From the NCBI RefSeq assembly GCF_016765695.1, contig NZ_JAETGO010000015.1, positions 1 through 55,786 of the forward strand: a DNA stretch of 55,786 bases, written 5' to 3'. Below the pieces are notes generated by a model. The model did not search any database, had not been told where the DNA came from, and saw only the letters and a program-made list of their open reading frames with translations. This DNA comes from Sporosalibacterium faouarense (lineage in GTDB: Bacteria > Bacillota > Clostridia > Tissierellales > VENL01). This document shows positions 32,545-42,580 of the stretch, piece by piece. The stretch's first letter is position 1. Each line of letters starts with the position of its first letter. Position numbers and translations under genes: made by a program.

Positions 32545-35500
32545 CTATGCTTCTACTTTTTCATTTCTTTTAAGAATTCTTCTATTAAAGAATCTTGATA
32601 AATCATCACTTATAGTATATACAACCGGTACGAATACTAATGTTAATAGTGTTGAAAGTAGAAGTCCACCAATTACAGCTATTGCCATAGGCGCTTGAAT
32701 CTCTGCTCCCTCACCCACACCTAAAGCCAATGGGAATAAGCCTAAAACTGTCGTTAATGTAGTCATTAATATAGGTCTTAATCTTATAGGTCCAGCATTT
32801 TTAATTGCTTCATTCCTTTGTTCTCCACTTTCTCTTCTTGTATTGATATAGTCAACTAAAACTATGGCATTATTAACAACTATACCAGCCAGCACGATAA
32901 ATCCGATTATTGCAGGGACACTTAGAGTTTTACCTGTTACAAATAATCCTAATGCACCACCTGCAAAGGCAATGGGAACTGATAATATAATTGTAAATGG
33001 ATGTAATAGTGATTCAAACTGTGACGCTAATATCATAAACACTAAAATTACTGCTAGGATTAATGCCAATGATAAATCACTAAAAGCATCAGTTAATTCT
33101 TCATTTTCCCCACCAAATTCATAACTATATCCCGCTGGCATATCATACTCATCAAACTTAGCTTGAACTTCATCACTTACTGTCTTTAAGTCTCTTCCAC
33201 TAATTTGACCACTTACAGTAACAACTCTAACCTGGTCTTCTCTGTCAATTGAGTTTGGTTGCCTTTCTATCTGAGCTTTAGCAACTTGACTTAATGGAAT
33301 AGTGGCTCCCGTTGGAGTTGTAATAGACGACTGTTCCATATTTGAAATACTTTGACTAAATGTATCATCACCTTTTACCACAATATCTATCTCTGAGCCT
33401 TCATATTTGTATCTAGTAGCAACTCTTCCATCTATATTACTCTTCACGGCTGAAGCTATCTGAGCAGCTGTTAATCCATACTGAGAGGCTTTGATTCTAT
33501 CTATTACAATTTGAACTTCAGGAATTCCTTCACCAATACTTGATTCAACCTCTTCTGTTCCTTCTACTGAATTCACTATATCAACGAAGTCCTTAGAAAT
33601 ATCCTCAAGGGTATCAATTTCATCGCCCTTTATACTTATTTGTAGTGGCGCTCCACTAAGTCCACCCATCATGGCAGTAGATGTTACATTAACACTTATC
33701 TCTGCCCCAGGAATGTCTCTTACTAAGTCTCTCACCTGATCTGCTACCTCAAATACACTCCTATCTCTTTCATCTAGAGGTATTAGTATTCCGTCAATAG
33801 TTCCTGTATTAGATCCACTGCCACCTACTGACATGGTCATGCTTCCACCAGACCCAACATTTGAAACTAATATATCTATTTCATCTATATTTTCAAGTTT
33901 ACCTTCTACTTCAGTTATTATATCGTTGGTCTCTTCTAGTTCAGCCCCTACTGGTAAATTTACACTAATGCTAAACTGTCCTTCATCAGTTGATGGAAGG
34001 AATTCAGCGCCGACGCTGAGTATAGATGCCATACTCCCACCAAAAATTACCAATGCTGCTATAATAACTATCAATCTATGTTTTAAACTAAACCCTAATA
34101 GTCTTTTGTATAGCTTTTCTAAACCAAAGAATAATTTGTCAAATATATCATATATGAATGAAAATAATCTGAATTTAGATTTATGCTTCTCACCTTGCTG
34201 CATATCAACCTTTAAGAACTTAGAAGAAAGCATAGGTATTAATGTTAAAGAAACAACTAGTGATGCTAATAATGACATTGTTACTGTTAAAGCTAACTCT
34301 TTAAATATCATAGAAGCTATACCTTCAACAAATACTATTGGCAAGAATACCGCTACAGTCGTTAATGTTGATGCAGTAACAGCCATACCAACTTCCTTAG
34401 CCCCCTTAATCGAAGCTTCTTTTCTTGAATACCCTTCTTGTCTAAATCTATATATATTTTCAAGTACAACTATTGAATTATCCACCAGCATACCTATACC
34501 CAATGCTAATCCACCCAGTGTCATAAGGTTTAGCGTAATATCATTAAAATATATTAGGGTGAAAGTTGCTATTATGGATACTGGTATTGCAGTACCGATG
34601 ATTATAGTTGTTCTAAAGTTCCTTAAGAATATAAAGAGGATTAAAATTGCTAGTATACCTCCTAATAAACCATTCATAAGAACACTGTCTATGGACTGCT
34701 TGATATATTCAGATTGATCTAATACTGTATCAATTTTAATACCAGATATTTCTTGTCTTAAATTATCTAATTCTTGGTTTACATTATCTGCCACACTTAC
34801 GGTATTTGATCCAGACTCTTTTTGTATAGTGATGTTTATACTTTCTTCACCGTTAGTTTTAGACATACTACTTACATCTTTATATCCAAAGCTAATATCT
34901 GCAACATCACTTAGTCTTATAGTACCCCCTGTTTGAAGAGCAATAGGCAATTCTCGTATTTCCTCTATGGACTGGAACTCACCAACAGTTCTAACAGTAA
35001 GATCCTTAGTCCCTTTGCCTACCTCACCTACAGGCATATTTAAGTTTTCTGCTCCAATAATCTGGGCTATATAATCTAAGCTTAACCCATAGCCCTTAAG
35101 CTTACTCTCATTAAGCTTTATTTCTATTTCCTTTTCATATCCACCTACAATATCTACCGAAGCAACACCCTCTAGCCTTTCTAACCTTGGTTTAATTGTA
35201 TCCTCAGCTATTGTCTGTAAAGACTCTAGGCTATCTCCCTCAGATAATGCCACTTGCATCATAGGCATTGCATTTGGGTCTATTGTCATAACCATAGGAT
35301 CACTAGAATCCTCAGGTAAAAAACCTTTTACCATATCAACCTTTTCACGCATTTCTAAGGTTGCAAAATCCATATCTGTACCATAATTAAACTGAGCAAC
35401 TACTATAGAGTTTCCTTCCGAGGAAATAGAGCTGACCGACTCTATGCTACTTACTGTTGCTATACTCTGTTCTATTGGTCGTGTTACTAAATTCTCCATT

Positions 35501-35673
35501 TCTAAAGGTCCTGCTCCATCATAGGATGAAGATACAATAGCCACAGGAATCTCCATTTTAGGTAGCAAGTCTATTGGAATCCTAGTTAAAGAAACCACCC
35601 CTAATAGGATTACTATTAAAGTAACCATGACTATAGTAACAGGTCTTTTTACAGCCAAACTTGATAAATTCAT
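32545..35673 (-). CDS. RND-superfamily efflux transporter (HAE1/AcrB-like)
   Basis: A 1042-residue pump with the full RND layout: an N-terminal helix, the first large extracytoplasmic loop (about 35-330), helices 2-6, the second loop (about 550-850) and helices 8-12. Helix 4 carries GIGMLVDNSIVVLENIYR, the proton-relay Asp region in the VDNSIVV form common outside the AcrB branch. The internal duplication is intact, with no truncation. The start codon overlaps the adaptor stop by one base (TAATG). It should expel drugs or envelope lipids using proton motive force, together with the adaptor and TolC-like protein. Confidence 0.95.
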   Translation of the reverse strand: MNLSSLAVKRPVTIVMVTLIVILLGVVSLTRIPIDLLPKMEIPVAIVSSSYDGAGPLEMENLVTRPIEQSIATVSSIESVSSISSEGNSIVVAQFNYGTDMDFATLEMREKVDMVKGFLPEDSSDPMVMTIDPNAMPMMQVALSEGDSLESLQTIAEDTIKPRLERLEGVASVDIVGGYEKEIEIKLNESKLKGYGLSLDYIAQIIGAENLNMPVGEVGKGTKDLTVRTVGEFQSIEEIRELPIALQTGGTIRLSDVADISFGYKDVSSMSKTNGEESINITIQKESGSNTVSVADNVNQELDNLRQEISGIKIDTVLDQSEYIKQSIDSVLMNGLLGGILAILILFIFLRNFRTTIIIGTAIPVSIIATFTLIYFNDITLNLMTLGGLALGIGMLVDNSIVVLENIYRFRQEGYSRKEASIKGAKEVGMAVTASTLTTVAVFLPIVFVEGIASMIFKELALTVTMSLLASLVVSLTLIPMLSSKFLKVDMQQGEKHKSKFRLFSFIYDIFDKLFFGLEKLYKRLLGFSLKHRLIVIIAALVIFGGSMASILSVGAEFLPSTDEGQFSISVNLPVGAELEETNDIITEVEGKLENIDEIDILVSNVGSGGSMTMSVGGSGSNTGTIDGILIPLDERDRSVFEVADQVRDLVRDIPGAEISVNVTSTAMMGGLSGAPLQISIKGDEIDTLEDISKDFVDIVNSVEGTEEVESSIGEGIPEVQIVIDRIKASQYGLTAAQIASAVKSNIDGRVATRYKYEGSEIDIVVKGDDTFSQSISNMEQSSITTPTGATIPLSQVAKAQIERQPNSIDREDQVRVVTVSGQISGRDLKTVSDEVQAKFDEYDMPAGYSYEFGGENEELTDAFSDLSLALILAVILVFMILASQFESLLHPFTIILSVPIAFAGGALGLFVTGKTLSVPAIIGFIVLAGIVVNNAIVLVDYINTRRESGEQRNEAIKNAGPIRLRPILMTTLTTVLGLFPLALGVGEGAEIQAPMAIAVIGGLLLSTLLTLVFVPVVYTISDDLSRFFNRRILKRNEKVEA

Positions 35674-36812
35674 TATTTATCACCTCTTACTACCTTAACT
35701 TCACTACCATTCCCAACATAATTTTGCCCTTTTATAACAACTTTCTCAGCTTTACCTAATCCTGCTTTAATTTCTACATACATACCTTCATCTAATCCAG
35801 TTTCTACTTCTTTTTCCACTGCAGCATTATCTTCAACTACGTATACAAAAGTTTTATTATCTTTTTCTACCAAGGCATCTCCTTTTATAACAAGGACATT
35901 TTCTCTAACATCGGTTTTCAAGCTAACTTTAGCAAACATGCCTGGCATCACTTTATTATCTTCATTATCTATATATATTTTAACAGGATATAATTGTGTT
36001 CTAGCATCTGCTGTTGGATATATTTGATCTATCGTTCCAACAGTATCCCTTGATAAAGCATCAAAGCTTATTCTTACTTCCTGACCTTCTTCTATATTAC
36101 TTACGATATCTTCAGTAACATTTATTTGAACATATAGCTTATTTGCATCTATTATATTCATTGCAGGCTGAGCATTTGATGCAAACTCTCCTTCATCTAT
36201 ATTCATAGATGATACTGTACCACTCATAGGAGATGTGATTACTGTGTTATCCAATGCTTCCTTTGCCTGATTGTATGAAATTTGTGCCTGGTCTATTTGA
36301 GCCTGAGCTGCTTCCAATGGCTTATCTGATGCTGCAAGCTTAGCCTGTTCATACTGACTCTTAGATACTGCTCCTTGTTCATATAATGTTTGTGTTCTCT
36401 CAAGATTTGTCTTTGCATTTTCAATCTGTTCTTCATTAATAGCATAGCTTTTCTTCGCCGCATTTAAAGCTGCTTCTGCTTGATTAATCTGCTTTTGGAT
36501 ATCTTCTCTATCTAATGTAAATAGCACTTGCCCCTTAGAAACTTTATCACCTAGCTCTACCCTTATATCGGCTACTTTGCCCGGTGTTTTAGGTAATATC
36601 ATAATATCTTTGTTAGGGTGTACCTGACCGCTTATCGTAACTTCACGGAATATTGTATCTGTCTTTACACTTTCAATCTCAACTGGAACATAATCTTCTT
36701 TTTCAACTTCCTTTGCTCCATCATTATTGCTTTCACTACTACAACCCACAGTAAGCGTAAGTACTGCTGTTATTAAAATTAGAAATTTTATTAGTCTCTT
36801 TACCACATTCAT
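35673..36812 (-). CDS. RND/MFP membrane-fusion adaptor lipoprotein
   Basis: A 379-residue HlyD/AcrA-type adaptor. The lipoprotein signal ends in LTVGC (Cys24). Then come the beta-barrel/lipoyl start (VHPNKDIMILPKTPGKVADI), an alpha-hairpin (about 100-180, Gln/Ala-rich coiled coil), the second lipoyl half (VITSPMSGTVSSMNIDEGEF), and barrel and membrane-proximal domains. It sits between the TolC-like gene and the pump gene in the same transcript. In a monoderm cell it would be anchored to the outer face of the membrane. Confidence 0.93.
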   Translation of the reverse strand: MNVVKRLIKFLILITAVLTLTVGCSSESNNDGAKEVEKEDYVPVEIESVKTDTIFREVTISGQVHPNKDIMILPKTPGKVADIRVELGDKVSKGQVLFTLDREDIQKQINQAEAALNAAKKSYAINEEQIENAKTNLERTQTLYEQGAVSKSQYEQAKLAASDKPLEAAQAQIDQAQISYNQAKEALDNTVITSPMSGTVSSMNIDEGEFASNAQPAMNIIDANKLYVQINVTEDIVSNIEEGQEVRISFDALSRDTVGTIDQIYPTADARTQLYPVKIYIDNEDNKVMPGMFAKVSLKTDVRENVLVIKGDALVEKDNKTFVYVVEDNAAVEKEVETGLDEGMYVEIKAGLGKAEKVVIKGQNYVGNGSEVKVVRGDK

Positions 36813-36846
36813 GACCTCCCTAAGTTAAAATACATCTGATACTTTA

Positions 36847-38112
36847 TTACATTGAACCTCCCATAAGCATTATACCTTCACTTATTAATTCTAATTTACT
36901 CTTAGCAAGTAAATAGTTTATTTTGGCTTTATCTGATTCAAATTTATCCCTTTTTAATTGTTGCATCTCCATATCATATTGGAGTTCACTGATAGAACCT
37001 TGTTCATATCTAGCTTCTAGATTTTTTTCTTTTTCTATATAGTACTGATTGCTTACCTTTTTGACAAATAAGTCTAGTTTTTTAGTTTTAAAATCAAAAT
37101 ATGCTTGTTTTACATATAGCTCCATATCTCTCTCATTTATTTGCTTGTCTAATTCAGAATTTTTTAACTCTAATAGTGCTAGATTAACTTCATTTCCTTC
37201 AACATCATCATAGGCTTCATGACTTTTTTCTAAGATTATATCTTTAATTTCTATATTCTTTTCAAGGGAAGCTAATTCTAAACTGTTTTCTTTAAACTCA
37301 CTAATTAAATCAGCTAACGAATAATCCACACTTTCATCTACATCGCTTATTTCCCATTCAATATTTAACTCTTCCTCCACTGGCATATTAATTTTAGTCT
37401 TTAAGCTTTCCTTAGCCAGCTCTTTTTGATTTTCAAGTTGTTGTAATGTCAATTGCATTGTGTTGATAGTATCTTTAATGCTTTGTAACTCCTCATCCGT
37501 TGACATATCAAGCTCTTGCCTTGTCTTTTCTATTTCTTTCTGTTTATTTATATTTTCAATATCTGTTTTTAATAGCTCTATCTCTCGATTTAATATGTAT
37601 AAGTTATAGTAGCTATTTTTAAGCTCATTTTCTTCTGTAAGCTTTAATACTTCCTGTTGTCTATCTCCTTGTTCTATCTGAAGCTTAAGTTGCTCCATAG
37701 TACCAATTACTCCCATTTCTTGTTTAACAACATCCTTATACGCATCTAAAGTGCTCTCATAAATTTGCTCTCTCATATCTAGTTTAGCAAGCTCAAATTG
37801 TCTATCAGATTTCTTAGCTTTAAGATAAATTTCTCTAGCTTGTTCTTTATTTATCTTGGCTATTTCTAAGCTATCTCCAACATCTTCAACGGCCTCTTCT
37901 AAATCATCATAATCATCTAGCGACTTATCATATTTTAACTTCATAACTTTTGTATTATTATTCATCTTTAATATATCTAAATTTTCTTCATGTAATCTAT
38001 CTGTCAATTGTTTAAGATCATAGACCACATTATCATCTTCAGCATATGTACTCATGCTGGCTACTAGAGCAATCATAATAATTAATGCTATAAGAGTCTT
38101 TTTTCTATTCAT
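36847..38112 (-). CDS. TolC-like outer-factor homologue of a Gram-positive RND operon
   Basis: A 421-residue exported protein. The signal peptide is about 1-24; the rest is almost entirely helical coiled coil, with two similar halves as in TolC/OEP proteins (LREQIYESTLDAYKDVV in the first half, YVKQAYFDFKTKKLDLF in the second, and EARYEQGSISELQYDMEMQQ near the end, a classic OEP block). The start was moved three codons to the ATG with a spaced GAAAGGATG. The membrane-inserted strands of true TolC are hard to see. In a cell without an outer membrane it may span the wall. It is the first gene of the operon. Confidence 0.8.
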   Translation of the reverse strand: MNRKKTLIALIIMIALVASMSTYAEDDNVVYDLKQLTDRLHEENLDILKMNNNTKVMKLKYDKSLDDYDDLEEAVEDVGDSLEIAKINKEQAREIYLKAKKSDRQFELAKLDMREQIYESTLDAYKDVVKQEMGVIGTMEQLKLQIEQGDRQQEVLKLTEENELKNSYYNLYILNREIELLKTDIENINKQKEIEKTRQELDMSTDEELQSIKDTINTMQLTLQQLENQKELAKESLKTKINMPVEEELNIEWEISDVDESVDYSLADLISEFKENSLELASLEKNIEIKDIILEKSHEAYDDVEGNEVNLALLELKNSELDKQINERDMELYVKQAYFDFKTKKLDLFVKKVSNQYYIEKEKNLEARYEQGSISELQYDMEMQQLKRDKFESDKAKINYLLAKSKLELISEGIMLMGGSM

Positions 38113-38176
38113 TATATTCATCCTTTCTCTATTTTATATTGCATCTGCTAATAAAGATTTGCCACTATTAGTTTAA

Positions 38177-38231
38177 GACTGACTGGTCAGTCGATAATAA
38201 AAATTATATATTATAACTTGGTATCCGTCAA
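38177..38231 (-). promoter_or_regulatory. Promoter and TetR-type operator of the efflux operon
   Basis: Minus strand: TTGACG (38226-38231), 17-bp spacer, TATAAT (38203-38208). Ten bases further, over the predicted start point, lies GACTGAC-TG-GTCAGTC (38177-38192), a perfect 7-bp dyad of the kind bound by TetR/AcrR repressors. The repressor gene closes the operon. Confidence 0.85.
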
Positions 38232-38493
38232 CTTAAACATGTAAAATTTTCTTATAGACTGCTTAATCTCTTTACTTTCTTAATATTAATAAGAGGTAAC
38301 ATTTAAAGATTTATTTTTCGAGACCTTCCATTCTTATATTTCAGCAGTTAATACTATATAATTTTATATTAAAAGAGATTCTATAACAAACATTTTGGTG
38401 AAAATTTCAGCATTTTATTCTTTACAAAAAAAGATGTAATCATTATAAAAGCTGCTAAAATACTATTAACTAGACAAATACCCTAGAGGAAGC
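38232..38493. other. Spacer between the efflux promoter and the ISL3 remnant
   Basis: AT-rich DNA with no open frame of note. The stretch before the transposase (GCTGCTAAAATACTATTAAC, then TAGACAAATACCC) may hold the decayed left end of the ISL3 element, but I cannot pair it with a right end. Confidence 0.4.
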
Positions 38494-38960
38494 TTGCCAC
38501 AAGTGCATAAATATCATATCAATAAATTACTAAATTTAAAATATGTATTTACAGAAAGAGTTAACCATTTTGATGATCATGTTGAAATCTACATATCTAC
38601 TAAGGTAAAACCTCATTCTTGTTCAGTCTGTGGTGAAATTACGACAAAATACATGATTACAGGACTCAACGTTTTAAAGATTTACCGATCCAAATGAAAT
38701 ATACCTTTATTGTTCTTAGAAAACAAAGATATGCTTGTTCTTGTGGCAAGAGATTTCATGAAAAATTAAACTTTCTCCTTCGTTACCACAGAATAACTTC
38801 TAGATTTGTATCTTCAGTTATTATAGAGCTTGAACAAAATCATAATATAAAGTCTGTTGCTAATAGACTCAATCTCTCTACCCATACAGTTCAAAGAATT
38901 CTACATTTTTTCTACATAAGCAAAAAATGTCCAGAAACAAGATTTGAGCAGATATTCTAA
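38494..38960 (+). pseudogene. ISL3-family transposase remnant (frameshifted, truncated)
   Basis: Two overlapping plus-strand frames form the N-terminal third of an ISL3 transposase. The first (TTG start, MPQVHKYHINKLL) has the zinc-finger pair CSVCGE. The second continues DYRTQRFKDLPIQMKYT, then RKQRYACSCGKRFHEKL and the helix-turn-helix SVANRLNLSTHTVQRIL. A one-base shift near 38650 separates them. The frame then stops after about 150 residues, whereas family members have about 400-430, and the DDE domain is absent. It cannot transpose. Confidence 0.85.
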
Positions 38961-38992
38961 AGAATACCTGCCCAAACTATTAATATAGAGCC

Positions 38993-39022
38993 AAAAAAAG
39001 AACCAACCTTATAGGTTGGTTC
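38993..39022 (-). terminator. Terminator of the S-layer protein gene
   Basis: GAACCAACCT (39000-39009) pairs perfectly with AGGTTGGTTC (39013-39022). The minus strand continues with seven T. It stands 22 bp after the stop codon. Confidence 0.94.
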
Positions 39023-39044
39023 CTCTTATTATTAAAACTTATTG

Positions 39045-42000
39045 TTACTTCGGACTTACAGTAAGATTACTGAAGCTTTTAGCTTCATTACCAAATAAGT
39101 CAACCATAGGATTAGCTACTGAATTATCATAATCCAATGTAGGTGCGTCTGAATCTAATATATCACCGTCAAGAGTTAATATTACTTCATCATCATTAAC
39201 ATCTACATCAACTACATTTGGATTTGAAACAACACCATTTACAGTAAATGCATTAGTATCAATAACTACATCATCTATTTCTTCATCCATAGTTATTACT
39301 ATTTTAGTAACTCCATCATAGTCGCCATAAACCGCATCTACAACTGTTGAAACCATATTAACTTCGATTTCTTCTGCATCAATCTCTGCAAGAGTATTAT
39401 CTGACATATCTTTAATGTATTTCACGTCAGAAATTGTACTTACAGTAATCATACCATCGAATCCAGTATAGTCACCAATTAACGTTAATGTCGCTTCTGT
39501 AACAGAACCATCTTGATTAACATCTTCTAAAGCAAGTAAATAGTCAATACCAGCATCAAGTTCTTCACCATCTGCTTCTACTATTAAGTCAGATGCTGCG
39601 TAACTATCATTTTTAGCATAAATTTCTTCATTGAAGTTGATTGTGATTGTGTTATCACCATTATCAACAAGACCGTCATTAGCTACTCCATCTTCATCGT
39701 CGATTGGGTTAAGCTCAGGTGCAATTGCATCGTCAAGTCCTATGTTATTAAATACAATTTTTTCACCATAATCATTCATACTTACTACTTCATAATCTGA
39801 ATCATCATTAACTGAGATAGTTATAGTCTCATTATCAGTACCAACTGTACCTTCTGGGTTTAACTCTTCGTCTAATAATGTGAAGATGATTACACTGTCA
39901 CCATCATCATTAATAGTTTCGTCTATTGCAATTTCACCAAGGTCAAAAGTACCACTTGTTTCAATTACATAGTCTTCTTCTGCAAAATCATCAAGTGTTC
40001 CCTCTAGAGTTAATTCTAACTCAGTTGATGATACTGCTTCGAATGTATCAACGCCTATTGTACCAGTACTACCAATATCTAATGTATCCATAAGCTCTAC
40101 AGTCTTATTATCAAAAGCATCTGCTACTCTTGCTATTTCTAAGCTGTCGTCTCCACCTGCAAATTTATATTCAGCATCTTCAGTATCAAGTACGATTTCT
40201 ACTTTCTTACCGTCATCTGTAGCTGAGATAGATATTCCATCTTCAATATCAGAAAGTGATACCCATTCTCTAACTGCTGACCATCCGGAACCATCTGCTT
40301 CATATACTTCTACTCTATATTTTTCAAGGTCAAGCACTGAGTATTCACCATCAGTTGACATAGCCTCATCAAAGTTTATAACTAATGTTTGCTCTTTATC
40401 TCCATATAAAGTAGCTGAGAAATCAGCGAATAATGGACTAGTTACATCATCAACATCAAATTCATATGTTTCTTCGCCCATAGCATTTTCATAAATATCT
40501 TCAACATCTTCAATCACTAAAGCGTGTACTCCTGAGATATCATCTCTAAGAGTTAATTTAACTTGATCATTATCTTCTCCAGTAATTGTAGCTCTTCTGA
40601 TAATGCTCTTTATTTCGTCTCCGTCACTATCAAGAAGTGTATAGTTAGCTTCAGTTTCTGCTCCGCCTAATACTTCTTCGCTGAAAGTAACTTTTAATTC
40701 GTCTTGTGAAGTAGCTTCAACCTTTACGATTGATGGAGCTTCTGTATCTCCCTCTACTTCTATTTCTACTCTAATTTGTTGTGCATTTTCATTGCCCCAT
40801 AGGTCTTTTACAGCTTCTTTAGCAATGTAAACGTATACTGTACCTGAAGGCATTTTGTCAGCAGGATTGAATGATAATTTAAGCTCATTCTCTTCTATTG
40901 TAGGTGTAGCTTCTACTTTGTTCTTTGAATTAGTGTGATAGTAGTTTTCCTCATCAGTCTCTTCAAGAGCAATATCTTCATTGAATACTAATGTTACTGA
41001 GTATGGTTTAGCATCTTTGAAGTCAATAACTTCTGGAGCTTCTTCATCAATAACTACATCTAATTCAAATTCTTCTTTAACAACTGTATAACCAGCATAG
41101 TCTTTATACTCGTTATTTACAGTGAATGAATAAACTTCGCCATCTTCGAAATCTGAATAGAATTCAACTTTTGCTACTTTGTTGTTGTTTTCGAAAGTAA
41201 CATCACTAACGTATACAGTTTTACCGTTAGATTTTTCAAGTGAGAATCCTTTTCTTAGTTCAGATCTTGATAATCCATCAACGTTAACAGGCTCTGTGAA
41301 AGTAACCTTAACAGTGTCAACGCCAACTATTTCAGCGTCTACAACTTCTGGAATAGTCATATCAAGGAAGTCAATTCCTTCAATTGTAACTTCTTCAATT
41401 TCATTTTCATTTAAATCTAATATTTTTTCAATAGTAAGCTCTTTAGATGTTTGATTATCAACCTTAGTATCTAAAGTACCGATAACAGTTATTCCATCTT
41501 CTTGAAGCTCATATGTTCCAGCTAATGAATAATTATCAGCGTCTTCTGCTGAATCTTCATCAACTTTTGTTGTATAAACGATTTCTATTTGCTTTAAGTT
41601 AAGTGCAGTTACTGATGCTACAGCTAAATCAGCTTCATCAACTATAGCTGTAGCTAATGCAGTTAACTCAATTCCTTCAACTACACCTTCAATTGTTAAA
41701 TCTCCAGCTACAGTTGTATCATAGTCTGCCCAATCAACAGCTAATTCTTCAGTAGTTCCGTTGTCAAAAGTAACTTCTACTGTTTCTGGAAGATCTAATT
41801 CATCTCCATTAGCTACAGTTCCTAATTCAACAGCTGCTACTGAAACAGCAGTTTTTGGCATATCAACGTTTAATGAAGCAGCTAATGTACCGCTTCCGTC
41901 AGCCATATCAGCTTCTAAAGTGTTATAAACTATAGCAGCCATTATGCCTCTTGACGCATTACCTTCTGCTTCAACGTCACCCATGATTCCAGCTTCGATA

Positions 42001-42443
42001 GCCATTTCAGGAATATTATCTACTCCCCATTGTGGGTCATATCCTAAAGCTCTTAACATGAATATTTGAAGTTGCTCTACTGTTACTAAGTCAGTAGGGC
42101 CAAATGTTCCGTCTCCATAACCGTTAGTTAATCCCTTGTTATAAGCCCAAGAAATGAAAGACTCAAAGTAAGGGTGGTCTACGTCTGAGAAAGGAGATTC
42201 GAACTTAAAGTTCTCAGCCACTTGCTCTTCGCCCATTAGACGAGCAGTTAATACCATTAACGTTTGTCTGTCTAATGTAGCATTTAAATCTAAATTACCA
42301 TTTTCGTCGCCTTTTAATACACCAAGGCTTTTAAGAAGTTCTGCTTGGTTCGCATAGTCATTTTCATCTGCTGCTGCGAAAACAGGCGCGAAACTTCCTA
42401 GTACTAGTGATATCACAAGTACTAATGACAATACTTTCTTCAT
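39045..42443 (-). CDS. Probable major S-layer protein (SLH plus bacterial Ig-like domains)
   Basis: A 1132-residue exported protein. The signal peptide ends FAPVFA (about residue 23). Three SLH-like units follow (about 28-75 divergent, 80-135 with FSDVDHPYFESFISWAYNKG and NGYGDGTFGPTD, and 140-180). A long chain of SbsA-type Ig-like modules comes next, each with a phrase such as VKVTFTEPV, LVFNEDIAL, LKVTFSEEV or ININFNEEIY-like. I find no cysteine and very many Asp/Glu, as in crystalline S-layer proteins. Strong sigma-A promoter, long leader, perfect AAGGAGG and a strong terminator all point to heavy expression. Confidence 0.87.
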   Translation of the reverse strand: MKKVLSLVLVISLVLGSFAPVFAAADENDYANQAELLKSLGVLKGDENGNLDLNATLDRQTLMVLTARLMGEEQVAENFKFESPFSDVDHPYFESFISWAYNKGLTNGYGDGTFGPTDLVTVEQLQIFMLRALGYDPQWGVDNIPEMAIEAGIMGDVEAEGNASRGIMAAIVYNTLEADMADGSGTLAASLNVDMPKTAVSVAAVELGTVANGDELDLPETVEVTFDNGTTEELAVDWADYDTTVAGDLTIEGVVEGIELTALATAIVDEADLAVASVTALNLKQIEIVYTTKVDEDSAEDADNYSLAGTYELQEDGITVIGTLDTKVDNQTSKELTIEKILDLNENEIEEVTIEGIDFLDMTIPEVVDAEIVGVDTVKVTFTEPVNVDGLSRSELRKGFSLEKSNGKTVYVSDVTFENNNKVAKVEFYSDFEDGEVYSFTVNNEYKDYAGYTVVKEEFELDVVIDEEAPEVIDFKDAKPYSVTLVFNEDIALEETDEENYYHTNSKNKVEATPTIEENELKLSFNPADKMPSGTVYVYIAKEAVKDLWGNENAQQIRVEIEVEGDTEAPSIVKVEATSQDELKVTFSEEVLGGAETEANYTLLDSDGDEIKSIIRRATITGEDNDQVKLTLRDDISGVHALVIEDVEDIYENAMGEETYEFDVDDVTSPLFADFSATLYGDKEQTLVINFDEAMSTDGEYSVLDLEKYRVEVYEADGSGWSAVREWVSLSDIEDGISISATDDGKKVEIVLDTEDAEYKFAGGDDSLEIARVADAFDNKTVELMDTLDIGSTGTIGVDTFEAVSSTELELTLEGTLDDFAEEDYVIETSGTFDLGEIAIDETINDDGDSVIIFTLLDEELNPEGTVGTDNETITISVNDDSDYEVVSMNDYGEKIVFNNIGLDDAIAPELNPIDDEDGVANDGLVDNGDNTITINFNEEIYAKNDSYAASDLIVEADGEELDAGIDYLLALEDVNQDGSVTEATLTLIGDYTGFDGMITVSTISDVKYIKDMSDNTLAEIDAEEIEVNMVSTVVDAVYGDYDGVTKIVITMDEEIDDVVIDTNAFTVNGVVSNPNVVDVDVNDDEVILTLDGDILDSDAPTLDYDNSVANPMVDLFGNEAKSFSNLTVSPK

Positions 42444-42574
42444 TTTTCAAAGACCTCCTTTTGAAATGTGTGTTTTAATTTTTGAAGGAGTTAATAATAT
42501 GTTCTCCTAGGCCGTACCCCTTCCTACCAGCCTAAAAGAAAAGGACCGATTTTGAAGGCTAAATCTGCATCCTA
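42444..42574 (-). ncRNA. Structured 5' leader of the S-layer gene
   Basis: About 130 nt lie between the predicted start point and the ATG. AGCCU (from TTTAGCCTTC) can pair with AGGCU (from TTTTAGGCTGG), and GGTACGGCC follows. The segment ACTCCTT (plus 42485-42491) can pair either with AGGAG upstream (plus 42504-42508) or with the ribosome site AAGGAG (plus 42455-42460). So the Shine-Dalgarno may be open or masked. It matches no riboswitch class that I can name. It may act as a translational switch, thermosensor or stabilising leader. Confidence 0.45.
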
Positions 42575-42580
42575 CGCTAT

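Noticed and set aside
33833-34717. 294-codon plus-strand frame opposite the RND gene
   Set aside because: It lies wholly inside the RND coding region on the other strand, has no ribosome site, and its Ser/Asn/Ile-rich product is a typical antisense shadow.
42444-42574. c-di-GMP (GEMM-I) riboswitch
   Set aside because: GGTAGGAAGGGGTACGG superficially recalls the GEMM 3' half, but the GCAAAG tetraloop element and the matching helices are missing.
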